64,000 bases of DNA from Polynucleobacter alcilacus (GTDB lineage: Bacteria; Pseudomonadota; Gammaproteobacteria; Burkholderiales; Burkholderiaceae), in assembly GCF_018881545.1 (NCBI RefSeq), contig NZ_JACVQD010000001.1, forward strand, positions 896,039 to 960,038. Direction: 5' to 3'. Both the position numbers and the translations under genes were made by a program. This document shows, one piece after another, positions 7,308 to 16,185 of this stretch; positions within the stretch are counted from its first letter, which is position 1, and every line of letters starts with the position of its first letter. The notes below the pieces were generated by a model that searched no databases, was not told where the DNA came from, and was given only the letters and a program-made list of their open reading frames with translations.

Positions 7308-8381
7308 ATGATTGTTTTAGGCATAGAAACTTCTTGTGATGAAACCGGGGTGGCTTTATACAACACCACCGCTTGGGAAGAGGGCAAACCTGCGTTCCAG
7401 GGCATTCTGGGGCAAGGCTTGCACTCGCAGATTGCTATGCACCGGGATTATGGGGGTGTAGTCCCAGAGCTTGCCTCCCGCGACCATATCCGCCGCGTAC
7501 TACCCCTTTTAGACGAATCTTTAGCCCAGTCTGAACTCAAGTTATCTGATATTGATGCGGTGGCCTTCACCCAAGGCCCCGGTCTAGCAGGGGCTCTCCT
7601 AGTGGGTAGCGCCTTTGCCAAATCTCTGGCTCAAGGACTCAATTTGCCTTCGATTGGGGTTCATCACCTTGAGGGGCACTTACTTTCGCCCCTATTGGGT
7701 CAAACTGTCCCGCAATTTCCGTTTATCGCCTTACTCGTCTCGGGTGGCCATACCCAGCTTATGAAAGTATCGGGCATCGGTCAATACCAACTTCTGGGCG
7801 AAACCTTGGACGATGCAGCCGGCGAAGCTTTTGATAAAACTGCCAAATTATTGGGCTTAGATTACCCAGGTGGCGCAGCCATCTCTCGATTGGCAGAACA
7901 AGGACGCAGTGGTATTTTTGATTTACCTAAGCCCATGCTTCACTCGGGAGACTTGGACTTTTCTTTCTCTGGATTAAAGACTGCTGTTCTCAATCAAGTG
8001 AAAAAATTTGCAGAAAAAAATATCACTGAAGCGCAGGAAATCAAGCAGTTTCATGCAGATCTAGCCAGAAGCTTTGTTGATTCTCTGGTAGCGGTACTTG
8101 TCAGCAAATCCGAAAAAGCACTCAAGCAAACTGGCTGTAAACACTTAGTTCTTGCTGGTGGTGTTGGGGCTAATCTGCAATTACGTAGCGCACTCAATGA
8201 GAAGGCAAAACGAAATGGATTTGAGGTGCACTATCCGCCACTCGAGTTATGTACCGATAACGGCGTCATGATTGCATTTGCTGGCGCACTCCGTTTACTC
8301 GCTGAAAATAATGGCTCAAGCAAATCGGGCGCATTTGATATCAAACCCCGTTGGGATTTAGCAAGCAATAATCTAAAGTAG
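7308..8381 (+). CDS. tsaD: tRNA N6-threonylcarbamoyladenosine transferase TsaD
   Basis: The protein is 357 residues with an ASKHA fold. It starts [19 protein letters not shown], contains the metal-binding HHLEGH, the nucleotide-binding [10 protein letters not shown] and, near the end, GGVGAN and [12 protein letters not shown]. TsaD transfers the threonylcarbamoyl group from TsaB-bound adenylate to A37 of ANN-decoding tRNAs. ATG 7308 is chosen because the family starts at this motif; an in-frame ATG at 7278 would add ten residues. No clear ribosome-binding site is present. It is convergent with folE2. Confidence 0.97.
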   Translation: MIVLGIETSCDETGVALYNTTAWEEGKPAFQGILGQGLHSQIAMHRDYGGVVPELASRDHIRRVLPLLDESLAQSELKLSDIDAVAFTQGPGLAGALLVGSAFAKSLAQGLNLPSIGVHHLEGHLLSPLLGQTVPQFPFIALLVSGGHTQLMKVSGIGQYQLLGETLDDAAGEAFDKTAKLLGLDYPGGAAISRLAEQGRSGIFDLPKPMLHSGDLDFSFSGLKTAVLNQVKKFAEKNITEAQEIKQFHADLARSFVDSLVAVLVSKSEKALKQTGCKHLVLAGGVGANLQLRSALNEKAKRNGFEVHYPPLELCTDNGVMIAFAGALRLLAENNGSSKSGAFDIKPRWDLASNNLK

Positions 8382-8410
8382 TTTTTTAAAAGAAGTATGA
8401 ATGACTTCGT

Positions 8411-9238
8411 TTATTTTTGTTGGCTAATACGAGCAAACGCACTGTGATTGTGAATAGACTCAAAGTTCTCAGCCTCAACCACAAAAGAATGAATACGCTC
8501 ATCAGCCTTAAGGCGCCCAGCCACATCGCGTACTAGGTCTTCAACAAATTTCGGATTACTGTAAGAGCGCTCGGTTACCCACTTTTCATCTGGGCGCTTT
8601 AATAATCCCCACAACTCACTGGAAGCTTCACTCTCAGCGATATCAACGAGGTCTTCAACAGTCATCTTTGTTTGTGTGTCAAGCACTACATCCATAGTGA
8701 CATGGGAGCGTTGGTTATGTGCGCCAAATTCTGAAATCTCTTTTGAGCATGGACACAGACTCATCACAGGTACTTGGGCACGTAATCCCAATTCCACATC
8801 TAATGTACCTGTAGCATTTTGTTTAGCTGTTGCCATCCAGGTTACTTCGTAATCCATCAAGCTTTCAACACCAGATACGGGTGCTGCTTTTTTAACGAAG
8901 TGCGTATAGGTAAATTGCACATGCCCCTCTTTAGCATCAAGCAAAGGCAGCATATGGCGCAACATTTTCACAACCGAGGTGCTATCAACCGCCTCTTCTT
9001 GTTTTTGAAGTAGGGCCATGAAACGGGACATATGCGTGCCCTTCACATGCGCTGGCAATGCCACGTCCATCTCAAACTGACCTACAGTAGGAAAGTTGCC
9101 GGTCTTACTACGAATTGTTAATGGATGACGCACACCACGAATACCAACCTGCTCGATTGGCAGGGCGCGCACATCCAAAGTGGATTGCACGTCAGGCATT
9201 GCGCTGGCTTTCAGAAAAGCGGGATTCATGTCATTCAT
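8411..9238 (-). CDS. folE2: GTP cyclohydrolase FolE2 (type IB)
   Basis: The protein is 275 residues of the FolE2 (DUF198) family. It opens the GTP ring to dihydroneopterin triphosphate, the first step of folate synthesis, and unlike FolE can use metals other than zinc. Seen: [10 protein letters not shown] near the start, the metal/active-site cysteine in [16 protein letters not shown], and the C-terminal [15 protein letters not shown]. The start at ATG 9238 is preferred over the longer frame, which runs back over the dxs stop; a second ATG lies 9 bp inside. It is the last gene of the xseB-ispA-dxs-folE2 run. Confidence 0.95.
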   Translation of the reverse strand: MNDMNPAFLKASAMPDVQSTLDVRALPIEQVGIRGVRHPLTIRSKTGNFPTVGQFEMDVALPAHVKGTHMSRFMALLQKQEEAVDSTSVVKMLRHMLPLLDAKEGHVQFTYTHFVKKAAPVSGVESLMDYEVTWMATAKQNATGTLDVELGLRAQVPVMSLCPCSKEISEFGAHNQRSHVTMDVVLDTQTKMTVEDLVDIAESEASSELWGLLKRPDEKWVTERSYSNPKFVEDLVRDVAGRLKADERIHSFVVEAENFESIHNHSAFARISQQK

Positions 9239-9263
9239 GGCTCTATTTTCAAGCAAAACGGGC

Positions 9264-11165
9264 TTATTTGCCCGCCGCCACAAAATTTATTGTCAATAAG
9301 GTCGGAAAACGCTGTTTGATGGAGTTGGCCATGCCCTCTACATCCAGGCCACACTTGGTCATCAGCAAACTGTAGTCCCCATGCTCAATGAACTGATCCG
9401 GAAGACCTAACTGCAGGAGGGGTTTGTTCATTCCCAAGCTAGAGAGTGCTTCTAAGCAGGCACTTCCAGCCCCTCCTTGGATAACGCCATCTTCGACCGT
9501 CACAAAATAATCATGATCGGCTGCCAAAGATTGAATCAGATCAATATCAAGCGGTTTTACAAAACGCATATTCGCCACAGTGGCATCAATGCTTTGCGCT
9601 ACTTCTAATGCCGGGTAGAGCAAAGTACCGAAAGCCAAGATAGCGACGCGCTGTCCAGATGGCGCATTGGATTTACGACGAATCTCACCTTTGCCAAACG
9701 GCAATGTGCGTAATTCTTTTGAAGGAGTAGCCCCAACACCCGAGCCGCGTGGATAACGTACTGCACTTGGATGCGCTTGATGGAATGCGGTAGTGAGCAG
9801 ATCGCGACACTCCGCTTCATCGGCTGGCGTCATCACTAACATATTTGGAATGCAACGTAAAAAAGGAATGTCGTAAGCGCCTGCGTGAGTTGCACCATCA
9901 GCACCGACTAATCCAGCGCGATCCAATGCAAACAAAACTGGCAAGTCTTGTAAGGCCACATCATGAATTAATTGGTCGTATGCACGCTGTAAGAATGTCG
10001 AATAGATAGCCACTACTGGCTTCATGCCCTCGCATGCCATGCCGGCGGCAAATGTCACTGCATGTTGTTCGGCAATACCAACATCGTAATAGCGCTTAGG
10101 GAAACTCCGCTCAAACTCCACCAAGCCAGAACCTTCGCGCATTGCTGGCGTAATACCAACCAATAGAGGCTCAACGTGCGCCATATCGCATAACCACTCA
10201 CCGAACACTTGAGTGAACGTTTTCTTTGTGACTAAAGATTTTTTAATCCCTTCCTCAGGATTAAATTTACTTGGGCCGTGGTATAGCACTGGGTCAACCT
10301 CGGCTAACTCATAGCCCTGGCCTTTTTTGGTCACCACATGTAAAAACTGGGGGCCACGCCCCTCAAGGGCCAAACGGCGTACGTTCTGCAACATCGGGAC
10401 CAAAGCATCTAAATCGTGCCCATCAATCGGGCCGAAGTAATTAAAACCAAATTCCTGAAAAATGGTTGATGGCGAAACCATACCCTTGGCATGATCTTCC
10501 AGCCGTTTTGCAAACTCCCTTAACGGTGGGGCAATTGAGAGAACACTATCAATTCCTTTTTTAGTCGCTGAGTAAATATTGCCACTCAGCAATCTTGCGA
10601 GGTGTCGATTGAGCGCACCCACAGCAGGCGAAATCGACATATCGTTATCGTTCAATATCACCACTAGCGGTAAATCGTCATAGACGCCAGCATTATTCAT
10701 TGCTTCGAATGCCATACCACCAGTCATTGCGCTATCACCAATTACCGCAACTGCAACGTGTCGCTCGCCCTTTGTCTGAAATGCGCGTGCCATACCCATC
10801 GCAGCAGAAATACTAGTGGAAGAGTGACCTGTACCAAAGGCATCAAACTCACTTTCCGCGCGCTGCGGAAATCCGGATAGCCCTTTGAACTGACGCAAGG
10901 TATTCATACGCTCACGACGACCTGTCAAAATTTTATGTGGGTAGCTTTGGTGACCAACGTCCCAAACAATTCGATCATGGGGGGTATCAAATACATAATG
11001 CAAGGCGATGGATAGCTCTACCGTTCCTAGATTAGAAGACAGGTGGCCCCCTGTTTTAGATACCGAATCTAAAACAAATTGACGTAACTCATCAGCAAGC
11101 GCAGGCAACTCTTCGCGAGAAAGTTTTCTTAAATCTTCAGGGAAGTTGATGGAATCTAAAGTCAT
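9264..11165 (-). CDS. dxs: 1-deoxy-D-xylulose-5-phosphate synthase
   Basis: The protein is 633 residues, full length. The thiamine-diphosphate domain carries [16 protein letters not shown] (from residue 143) and NDNDMSISP; the pyrimidine-binding domain has [14 protein letters not shown] and [13 protein letters not shown]. The enzyme joins pyruvate and glyceraldehyde 3-phosphate, the entry step of the MEP isoprenoid pathway. It lies 32 bp after ispA, whose product uses the pathway's end products. ispH, the last MEP enzyme, is also in this window (37617). Confidence 0.97.
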   Translation of the reverse strand: MTLDSINFPEDLRKLSREELPALADELRQFVLDSVSKTGGHLSSNLGTVELSIALHYVFDTPHDRIVWDVGHQSYPHKILTGRRERMNTLRQFKGLSGFPQRAESEFDAFGTGHSSTSISAAMGMARAFQTKGERHVAVAVIGDSAMTGGMAFEAMNNAGVYDDLPLVVILNDNDMSISPAVGALNRHLARLLSGNIYSATKKGIDSVLSIAPPLREFAKRLEDHAKGMVSPSTIFQEFGFNYFGPIDGHDLDALVPMLQNVRRLALEGRGPQFLHVVTKKGQGYELAEVDPVLYHGPSKFNPEEGIKKSLVTKKTFTQVFGEWLCDMAHVEPLLVGITPAMREGSGLVEFERSFPKRYYDVGIAEQHAVTFAAGMACEGMKPVVAIYSTFLQRAYDQLIHDVALQDLPVLFALDRAGLVGADGATHAGAYDIPFLRCIPNMLVMTPADEAECRDLLTTAFHQAHPSAVRYPRGSGVGATPSKELRTLPFGKGEIRRKSNAPSGQRVAILAFGTLLYPALEVAQSIDATVANMRFVKPLDIDLIQSLAADHDYFVTVEDGVIQGGAGSACLEALSSLGMNKPLLQLGLPDQFIEHGDYSLLMTKCGLDVEGMANSIKQRFPTLLTINFVAAGK

Positions 11166-11197
11166 TAAATCGATTAATCCGTACTTATTTAGCTCTC

Positions 11198-12088
11198 TTA
11201 TTTACTTCTATTGACAACCAATCGCGCTAAATCTTTCAAGGCTTGCGCCTGACTACCAAAACTATCCAGACTTGCAATCGCTGCTTCTTGTAGCTCTTTA
11301 GCCTGCTTCTGAGCATAGTCTAAACCCATCAAGGTCACATAGGTAGGCTTATTGGCCGCAGCGTCCTTGCCTGCAGTTTTTCCCAGGGTTTGGCTATCCG
11401 CTGTCGCATCTAGCACATCATCGACGATTTGAAAGGCCAAGCCAAGCGAGGTGGAATAATTCTGAAGATGGCTCATTTGGGAGGGATTCAGATGGGCCGC
11501 AATACCACCTAAAGCAACTGCACAGGAGAGCAAAGCGCCCGTTTTCAGCGCATGCATTTGCTTTAAACCTGCTAGATCTAATTTTTTCCCGACGCTCTCT
11601 AGGTCGATTGCTTGACCACCAGCCATCCCGCGAGAGCCAGAGGCCGCGGCTAAAGCACTGATCATGAGCAAGCGTACATCAACTTCACACTCGGCATTCG
11701 CGAGGATTTCAAAGGCGCGGGTTTGCAAAGCATCGCCAACAAGAAGCGCGGTAGCCTCATCAAATGCTTTATGCACAGTAGGACGACCTCGACGTAAATC
11801 ATCATCATCCATACAAGGCAAATCGTCATGTACTAATGAGTAGGCATGAATACATTCCATTGCCACTGCTGCTGCATCCAAAGCGGCATCTTTAGCATCA
11901 CCCAGTTCGCCAGCCGCATACACTAACAATGGACGAATTCGTTTGCCACCACCTTGGGCGGCATAACGCATGGCCTCATGCAAACGTACCGGCGTGGTTT
12001 GCGCAGAATCAAGCAAACGACCTAAGGCTGACTCAGTTCGTACAGAGTGCGAAGCAAGCCATTCTTGAAATTGAAAAACCGTAGCCAT
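11198..12088 (-). CDS. ispA: Farnesyl diphosphate synthase (polyprenyl synthetase)
   Basis: The protein is 296 residues. Both aspartate-rich Mg-binding motifs are present: the first as [17 protein letters not shown] (from D88, the bacterial DDx4D form) and the second as [17 protein letters not shown] binds the allylic/isopentenyl diphosphate. It makes C15 farnesyl diphosphate for undecaprenyl phosphate, quinone and haem side chains. Its ATG overlaps the xseB stop by one base, so the two are co-translated. Confidence 0.95.
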   Translation of the reverse strand: MATVFQFQEWLASHSVRTESALGRLLDSAQTTPVRLHEAMRYAAQGGGKRIRPLLVYAAGELGDAKDAALDAAAVAMECIHAYSLVHDDLPCMDDDDLRRGRPTVHKAFDEATALLVGDALQTRAFEILANAECEVDVRLLMISALAAASGSRGMAGGQAIDLESVGKKLDLAGLKQMHALKTGALLSCAVALGGIAAHLNPSQMSHLQNYSTSLGLAFQIVDDVLDATADSQTLGKTAGKDAAANKPTYVTLMGLDYAQKQAKELQEAAIASLDSFGSQAQALKDLARLVVNRSK

Positions 12089-12321
12089 TAAGCCTCGAAA
12101 ACCCGCACTTGTTGCTCAACTTGGGCAAGTACCCCCTGACAATGCTTTAACAAAGCCGCGCCTCGTTGATAAGCCAAAAGGGTCTCTTCTAGAGAAAATT
12201 TACCCGACTCCATATCAGAAATCAGCTTTTCCAACTCTTTCACTGCCTGTTCATAGCGTAATTCTGGGTCAATTTGGACCTCAAGACCGGGCTTTAGACT
12301 TTCTGACTTCTTGGCTGGCAT
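12088..12321 (-). CDS. xseB: Exodeoxyribonuclease VII small subunit
   Basis: The protein is 77 residues, the usual size. Its helical core reads YEQAVKELEKLISDMESGKFSLEETLLAYQRG (in part), typical of XseB. With XseA (not in this window) it forms the single-strand exonuclease VII. ATG 12321 is chosen because AAAGGAAA lies 8 nt upstream; the open frame begins further up without a site. It is the first gene of the isoprenoid operon, a linkage common in proteobacteria. Confidence 0.92.
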   Translation of the reverse strand: MPAKKSESLKPGLEVQIDPELRYEQAVKELEKLISDMESGKFSLEETLLAYQRGAALLKHCQGVLAQVEQQVRVFEA

Positions 12322-12389
12322 AAGTTGTTTCCTTTGGATTTCCCACATGGATAGCCCTACATATTAAAGCGAGATGGCGCTCTGATGGG

Positions 12390-12395
12390 TATAAT
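12390..12395 (+). promoter_or_regulatory. Candidate -10 element for the Rieske gene
   Basis: A consensus TATAAT lies 87 bp before the ATG at 12483 in the divergent gap with xseB. No convincing -35 is seen. The leader contains short self-complementary pieces (ATCGAT/ATCCGTCGAT, AGC-TTCG-GCT). Confidence 0.35.
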
Positions 12396-12482
12396 TCCCC
12401 CCTTCCTTTCCAATATCGATCCGTCGATGGTTGGATTGGTTATTCCGCTTAGCTTCGGCTGACGTTTTCGGGGGTGGGGAGA

Positions 12483-13589
12483 ATGACTAATCTGGCTACC
12501 GCGCAGAATCTTGCGCCGTCCAACCTACAACTGCCGGTTTCGGCATATTTTGACGCTGACTTGTATCAGCGGGAAATTGAACTGCTTTTCAAGCAGGGGC
12601 CAGGCTATGTTGGCCACGAGCTCATGGTGCCAGAAATGGGCTCCTACCAAACCTTAAGCGCTGAAAATGAAGGTCGCATTCTGGTTCGTAATGCATCTGG
12701 TGTAGAACTCCTTTCCAATGTTTGCCGTCATCGCCAAGCACTCATGCTCAATGGCAAAGGTAAGACTGAAAATATTGTTTGCCCACTCCATCGCTGGACC
12801 TATGATTTAGGTGGCAATTTACTAGGTGCACCGCACTTTGAAGACAAGCCTTGCCTGCATTTAGGTAAATCGCCTTTGCAAAATTGGCAAGGGCTGTTAT
12901 TTGAGGGTCCACGCGATGTGCGAACTGACCTAGCAAAATTAGGTGTTGCTGAGGATCTGCAATTTGATGGTTACCTACTTGACCATGTTGAAGTCCACGA
13001 TTGCAATTACAACTGGAAAACCTTTATTGAGGTTTACCTCGAGGATTACCATGTTGTTCCATTTCATCCAGGTCTAGGTAAATTTGTTTCCTGTGAAGAT
13101 TTACGCTGGGAGTTTGGTGACTGGCACAGCGTACAAACGGTAGGTATTCATAAGGACTTGCAAACTCCAGGATCCCCGGTCTACCGCAACTGGCACGAAG
13201 CTGTCATGCGCCAATACAAAGGCAAGACTCCGCGCCACGGTGCTATCTGGCTGACCTACTACCCCAATGTCATGGTGGAATGGTACCCAGGCGTGCTGTG
13301 CGTTTCTACTTTGCACCCAATGGGCCCCAACAAGACCCGCAATGTAGTGGAGTTTTACTATCCAGAAGAAATTGCTTTATTTGAGCGCGAGTTTGTAGAG
13401 GCTGAACGTGCAGCTTATATGGAAACCTGTATCGAAGATGATGAGATTGGCGAGCGTATGGATCAAGGGCGTGCAGCCCTTTTTGCGCGTGGCATTAACG
13501 AAGTGGGCCCTTATCAAAGCCCAATGGAAGATGGGATGCAACATTTTCATGAATGGTACCGTCGCGTAATGCAATTTCCAGGCGCATAA
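12483..13589 (+). CDS. Rieske [2Fe-2S] ring-hydroxylating-type oxygenase, alpha subunit
   Basis: The protein is 368 residues. The N-terminal Rieske domain binds a 2Fe-2S cluster through C81, H83, C100 and H103 (CRH and CPLH). The C-terminal catalytic domain has the mononuclear iron motif in DYHVVPFHPG, preceded by NWKTFIEVYLE. Such enzymes insert oxygen with electrons from a reductase. The substrate cannot be told: no reductase, ferredoxin or beta subunit lies next to it, although a ferredoxin-reductase fusion occurs at 35263. ATG 12483 is chosen because GGGGA lies just upstream. It precedes sseA by 50 bp on the same strand. Confidence 0.88.
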   Translation: MTNLATAQNLAPSNLQLPVSAYFDADLYQREIELLFKQGPGYVGHELMVPEMGSYQTLSAENEGRILVRNASGVELLSNVCRHRQALMLNGKGKTENIVCPLHRWTYDLGGNLLGAPHFEDKPCLHLGKSPLQNWQGLLFEGPRDVRTDLAKLGVAEDLQFDGYLLDHVEVHDCNYNWKTFIEVYLEDYHVVPFHPGLGKFVSCEDLRWEFGDWHSVQTVGIHKDLQTPGSPVYRNWHEAVMRQYKGKTPRHGAIWLTYYPNVMVEWYPGVLCVSTLHPMGPNKTRNVVEFYYPEEIALFEREFVEAERAAYMETCIEDDEIGERMDQGRAALFARGINEVGPYQSPMEDGMQHFHEWYRRVMQFPGA

Positions 13590-13639
13590 TTAAGGCGCAA
13601 ATCCCAACGCTCTCGCTCTAGAAAAATACAGGAAGCCAT

Positions 13640-14470
13640 ATGACTCCTCTGATCTCAGCAAACCAATTAGAAGAAATCATTAACAGCGGCGAAAATGTTT
13701 TACTGTGTGATTGTCGCTTTGATTTAGTCGATGCAGAGGCTGGCAGAAAAGCTTATGAAGAGAGCCACATCCCTGGTGCGATTCATGTCGATCTCGATCA
13801 TGATTTATCGGGCAATAAAAATGGCAGCAATGGTAGACACCCTCTACCCTCACCCGAATCCTGGGCAAAAACCAAAACCCGTTTAGGTATTAGTCCAAAT
13901 ACTTTGGTCGTCGCTTACGATAAACAAGGTTCAGTCTATGCAAGCCGCCTGTGGTGGATGCTGAAAGCTACAGGGCACGCCAATGTGCGGGTTCTTGATG
14001 GCGGTCTCGATTCTTGGAATGGCCCAATGGGGACGATTCCCCGCAAACCAAACCCAACAACTCAGGCTATTGAGCCAATGCCCTACGTTGGGCTTGTTTT
14101 AGTCGATGAAGTGATGAGCAATCTGCAATCTCAAAAAAACATCGTGCTCGATGCAAGAGCAAATGATCGTTTTCATGGTGAGAATGAAACCTTGGATCCT
14201 ATCGGTGGTCACATTCCTGGAGCCATCAATCACTTCTTTAAAAATAATCTCTCTGCAACAGCATTTAAAACATCAGAGCAATTATTTAATAACTTCGTCA
14301 ATCTACTGGGCGCCAACAAACCGTCCCAAGTCATTCACCAATGTGGCTCAGGAGTAACTGCATGCCACAACCTTTTGGCAATGGAGGTTGCTGGACTAAA
14401 AGGTTCGCGTCTTTATGCGGGAAGCTGGAGCGAATGGTGCGCTGACCCTGAGCGTCCTATCGAGCTTTAA
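13640..14470 (+). CDS. sseA: Thiosulfate/3-mercaptopyruvate sulfurtransferase (two-domain rhodanese)
   Basis: The protein is 276 residues with two rhodanese domains. The N-terminal one (about 10-130) is structural; the C-terminal one has the catalytic C235 in the loop CGSGVTAC. CGSGVT is the loop type associated with 3-mercaptopyruvate as donor. AGGAAG sits 6 nt before the ATG. It follows the Rieske gene and may be co-transcribed with it; a functional link is not shown. Confidence 0.92.
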   Translation: MTPLISANQLEEIINSGENVLLCDCRFDLVDAEAGRKAYEESHIPGAIHVDLDHDLSGNKNGSNGRHPLPSPESWAKTKTRLGISPNTLVVAYDKQGSVYASRLWWMLKATGHANVRVLDGGLDSWNGPMGTIPRKPNPTTQAIEPMPYVGLVLVDEVMSNLQSQKNIVLDARANDRFHGENETLDPIGGHIPGAINHFFKNNLSATAFKTSEQLFNNFVNLLGANKPSQVIHQCGSGVTACHNLLAMEVAGLKGSRLYAGSWSEWCADPERPIEL

Positions 14471-14506
14471 TGCGTGAACTTTAAAGCGCAATCTTTATAG
14501 CAGTCC

Positions 14507-15280
14507 TTAATGCAGCAATGACAGCAGGATTACAAATCCTACGCCGCAAGCAATCAAAAGCGTTTGACGCAAGGACTCTATCCAATGAGGGCGACGGTGC
14601 ATTTGCGGAATTAAATCACTTACTGCTATATAAATAAAACTGCTGGATGCAATCACAAGTAAATAGGGCATAGCAGCGTGGGCCTTCTCTAAGAAGAAGT
14701 AAGCCAACACCCCGCCAACCACAGCGGATAGGCCACAAATCAAGTTGTACAGTAAGGCACGTGCACGTGAAAATCCTGCATTGAGCAATACAATGAAATC
14801 ACCAATCTCTTGTGGAATCTCATGAGCGATGATGGCGATTGCGGTAAAGATACCCACTTGATAATCTGCCATAAATGCAGCAGCAATCAAGATGCCATCC
14901 ACAAAATTATGAATGCCATCCCCCACCAAGATCATCCAACCGCTACGTCCCGCATTCTCCGCATCGTGCCCATCATGATGCTGGTGGCCATCGCCCTCAT
15001 GGTGATGATCATGACGCAGGAGAGCAATTTTCTCCAGGAGGAAGAAACCCAATAAACCCGCAAGTAAAGTGGCAAACAATAACTGTGGGCTTGCACCCTG
15101 CATACTGAATGCTTCCGGCAAAGAGTGGAGCAAGGCTGTTGCCAACAAAATACCTACTGACAGACTCACCATGTTATTGACCATCTTGGCAAGCAGAGCC
15201 ACCGAGAAGGTAGCGGCCACTAATACGCTAGCAGTACCTGCAAGTGCAGTAACCAAAAGAATCGTTTGCAGAACACTCAT
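14507..15280 (-). CDS. ZIP-family divalent metal transporter
   Basis: The protein is 257 residues with about eight hydrophobic helices. The His-rich cytoplasmic loop (HDHHHEGDGHQHHDGHD, residues about 90-106) and the ZIP metal-site motifs HNFVDG and HEIPQE in helices IV and V are clear. It probably imports zinc or related metals; specificity is not readable. It starts 7 bp after the dienelactone hydrolase stop, so the two form an operon. It is convergent with sseA. Confidence 0.93.
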   Translation of the reverse strand: MSVLQTILLVTALAGTASVLVAATFSVALLAKMVNNMVSLSVGILLATALLHSLPEAFSMQGASPQLLFATLLAGLLGFFLLEKIALLRHDHHHEGDGHQHHDGHDAENAGRSGWMILVGDGIHNFVDGILIAAAFMADYQVGIFTAIAIIAHEIPQEIGDFIVLLNAGFSRARALLYNLICGLSAVVGGVLAYFFLEKAHAAMPYLLVIASSSFIYIAVSDLIPQMHRRPHWIESLRQTLLIACGVGFVILLSLLH

Positions 15281-15287
15281 GGGGTAA

Positions 15288-16163
15288 TTAGGCTACTCCA
15301 TTTTTCTTGAACCAAGCGACGCACTTCTCCCAGCCGTCTTTTGCAGGACCTTCGCGATAGCTGCCACGATAGTCTGCGTGGAAAGCATGTGGAGCATCTG
15401 GATACACTTCAATGAGGGATGCTTTAGCAGCAGGGTTCTTAGGGGCGGCTTTTGCTAGCTCTGCGCGCATGTGATCTACACTTTCTAAGGAGATGCCAGA
15501 GTCTGCACCACCATATAAACCCAGTACAGGGGCTTTTAAGTCAGCAGCAATATCAACTGGATGAAGAGGATTGCCTTCAGTCTTCTCACCGATGAGCCTG
15601 CCGTACCATGCTACGCCAGCCCGAACTTGTGGCAAAGTAGCAGCGAGCCAAGTAATACGTCCACCCCAACAGAATCCAGTCACACCAACTCTTTTTAGAT
15701 CGCCACCATTTTTACCGGCCCATACCAAAGCTGCCTGAAAGTCATTTAAGACTTGTGCATCAGGGGTTTTGGAAACAATATTCTTCTGAATCTCTGCCAC
15801 TGTTCCATAAGCATTAGGATCGCCAGCACGAATGAATTTCTCGGGCGCAATTGCAAGATAACCCAGTTTGGCAAAACGTCTTGTGATATCAGCAATGTGC
15901 TCATGTACACCAAAGATTTCGCTAAAGACGATAATGATTGGCAAAGATCCTTTGGAATTTTCAGGACGCGATACATAAGCAGGCATCTGAAAGCTGCCTA
16001 CTGGAATCATCTGTTCTCCGGCTTTAATTCCCGTGAAATCCGTTTGAATTGCCGCGGCCATGACTGGCTCGGAAGCTGCTACAAATCCAACCCCAATTAC
16101 AGTGGCACCGATCGCCGAAGTCTTCATAAAACCGCGTCTACTATTTTGTATTTTCTCAGTCAT
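15288..16163 (-). CDS. Dienelactone hydrolase family protein with Tat signal
   Basis: The protein is 291 residues. The N-terminus has a twin-arginine signal (NSRRGFMKTSAIGA, R9-R10), then an Ala-rich stretch ending MAAA. The alpha/beta-hydrolase domain carries the cysteine nucleophile C165 in GFCWGGR, an aspartate in YGGADSGI and a histidine in DAPHAFH, the dienelactone hydrolase triad. Export before folding is completed suggests a periplasmic hydrolase; the substrate is unknown. ATG 16163 follows GAGGAGA by 6 nt. It lies between polA (22 bp upstream) and the ZIP gene. Confidence 0.92.
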   Translation of the reverse strand: MTEKIQNSRRGFMKTSAIGATVIGVGFVAASEPVMAAAIQTDFTGIKAGEQMIPVGSFQMPAYVSRPENSKGSLPIIIVFSEIFGVHEHIADITRRFAKLGYLAIAPEKFIRAGDPNAYGTVAEIQKNIVSKTPDAQVLNDFQAALVWAGKNGGDLKRVGVTGFCWGGRITWLAATLPQVRAGVAWYGRLIGEKTEGNPLHPVDIAADLKAPVLGLYGGADSGISLESVDHMRAELAKAAPKNPAAKASLIEVYPDAPHAFHADYRGSYREGPAKDGWEKCVAWFKKNGVA

Positions 16164-16185
16164 TCTTGTCTCCTCGTCTTGATTT

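Noticed and set aside
8382..8410. Terminator between tsaD and folE2
   Set aside because: Only a 5-bp stem (GAAGT/ACTTC) with a weak T stretch; too little to call.
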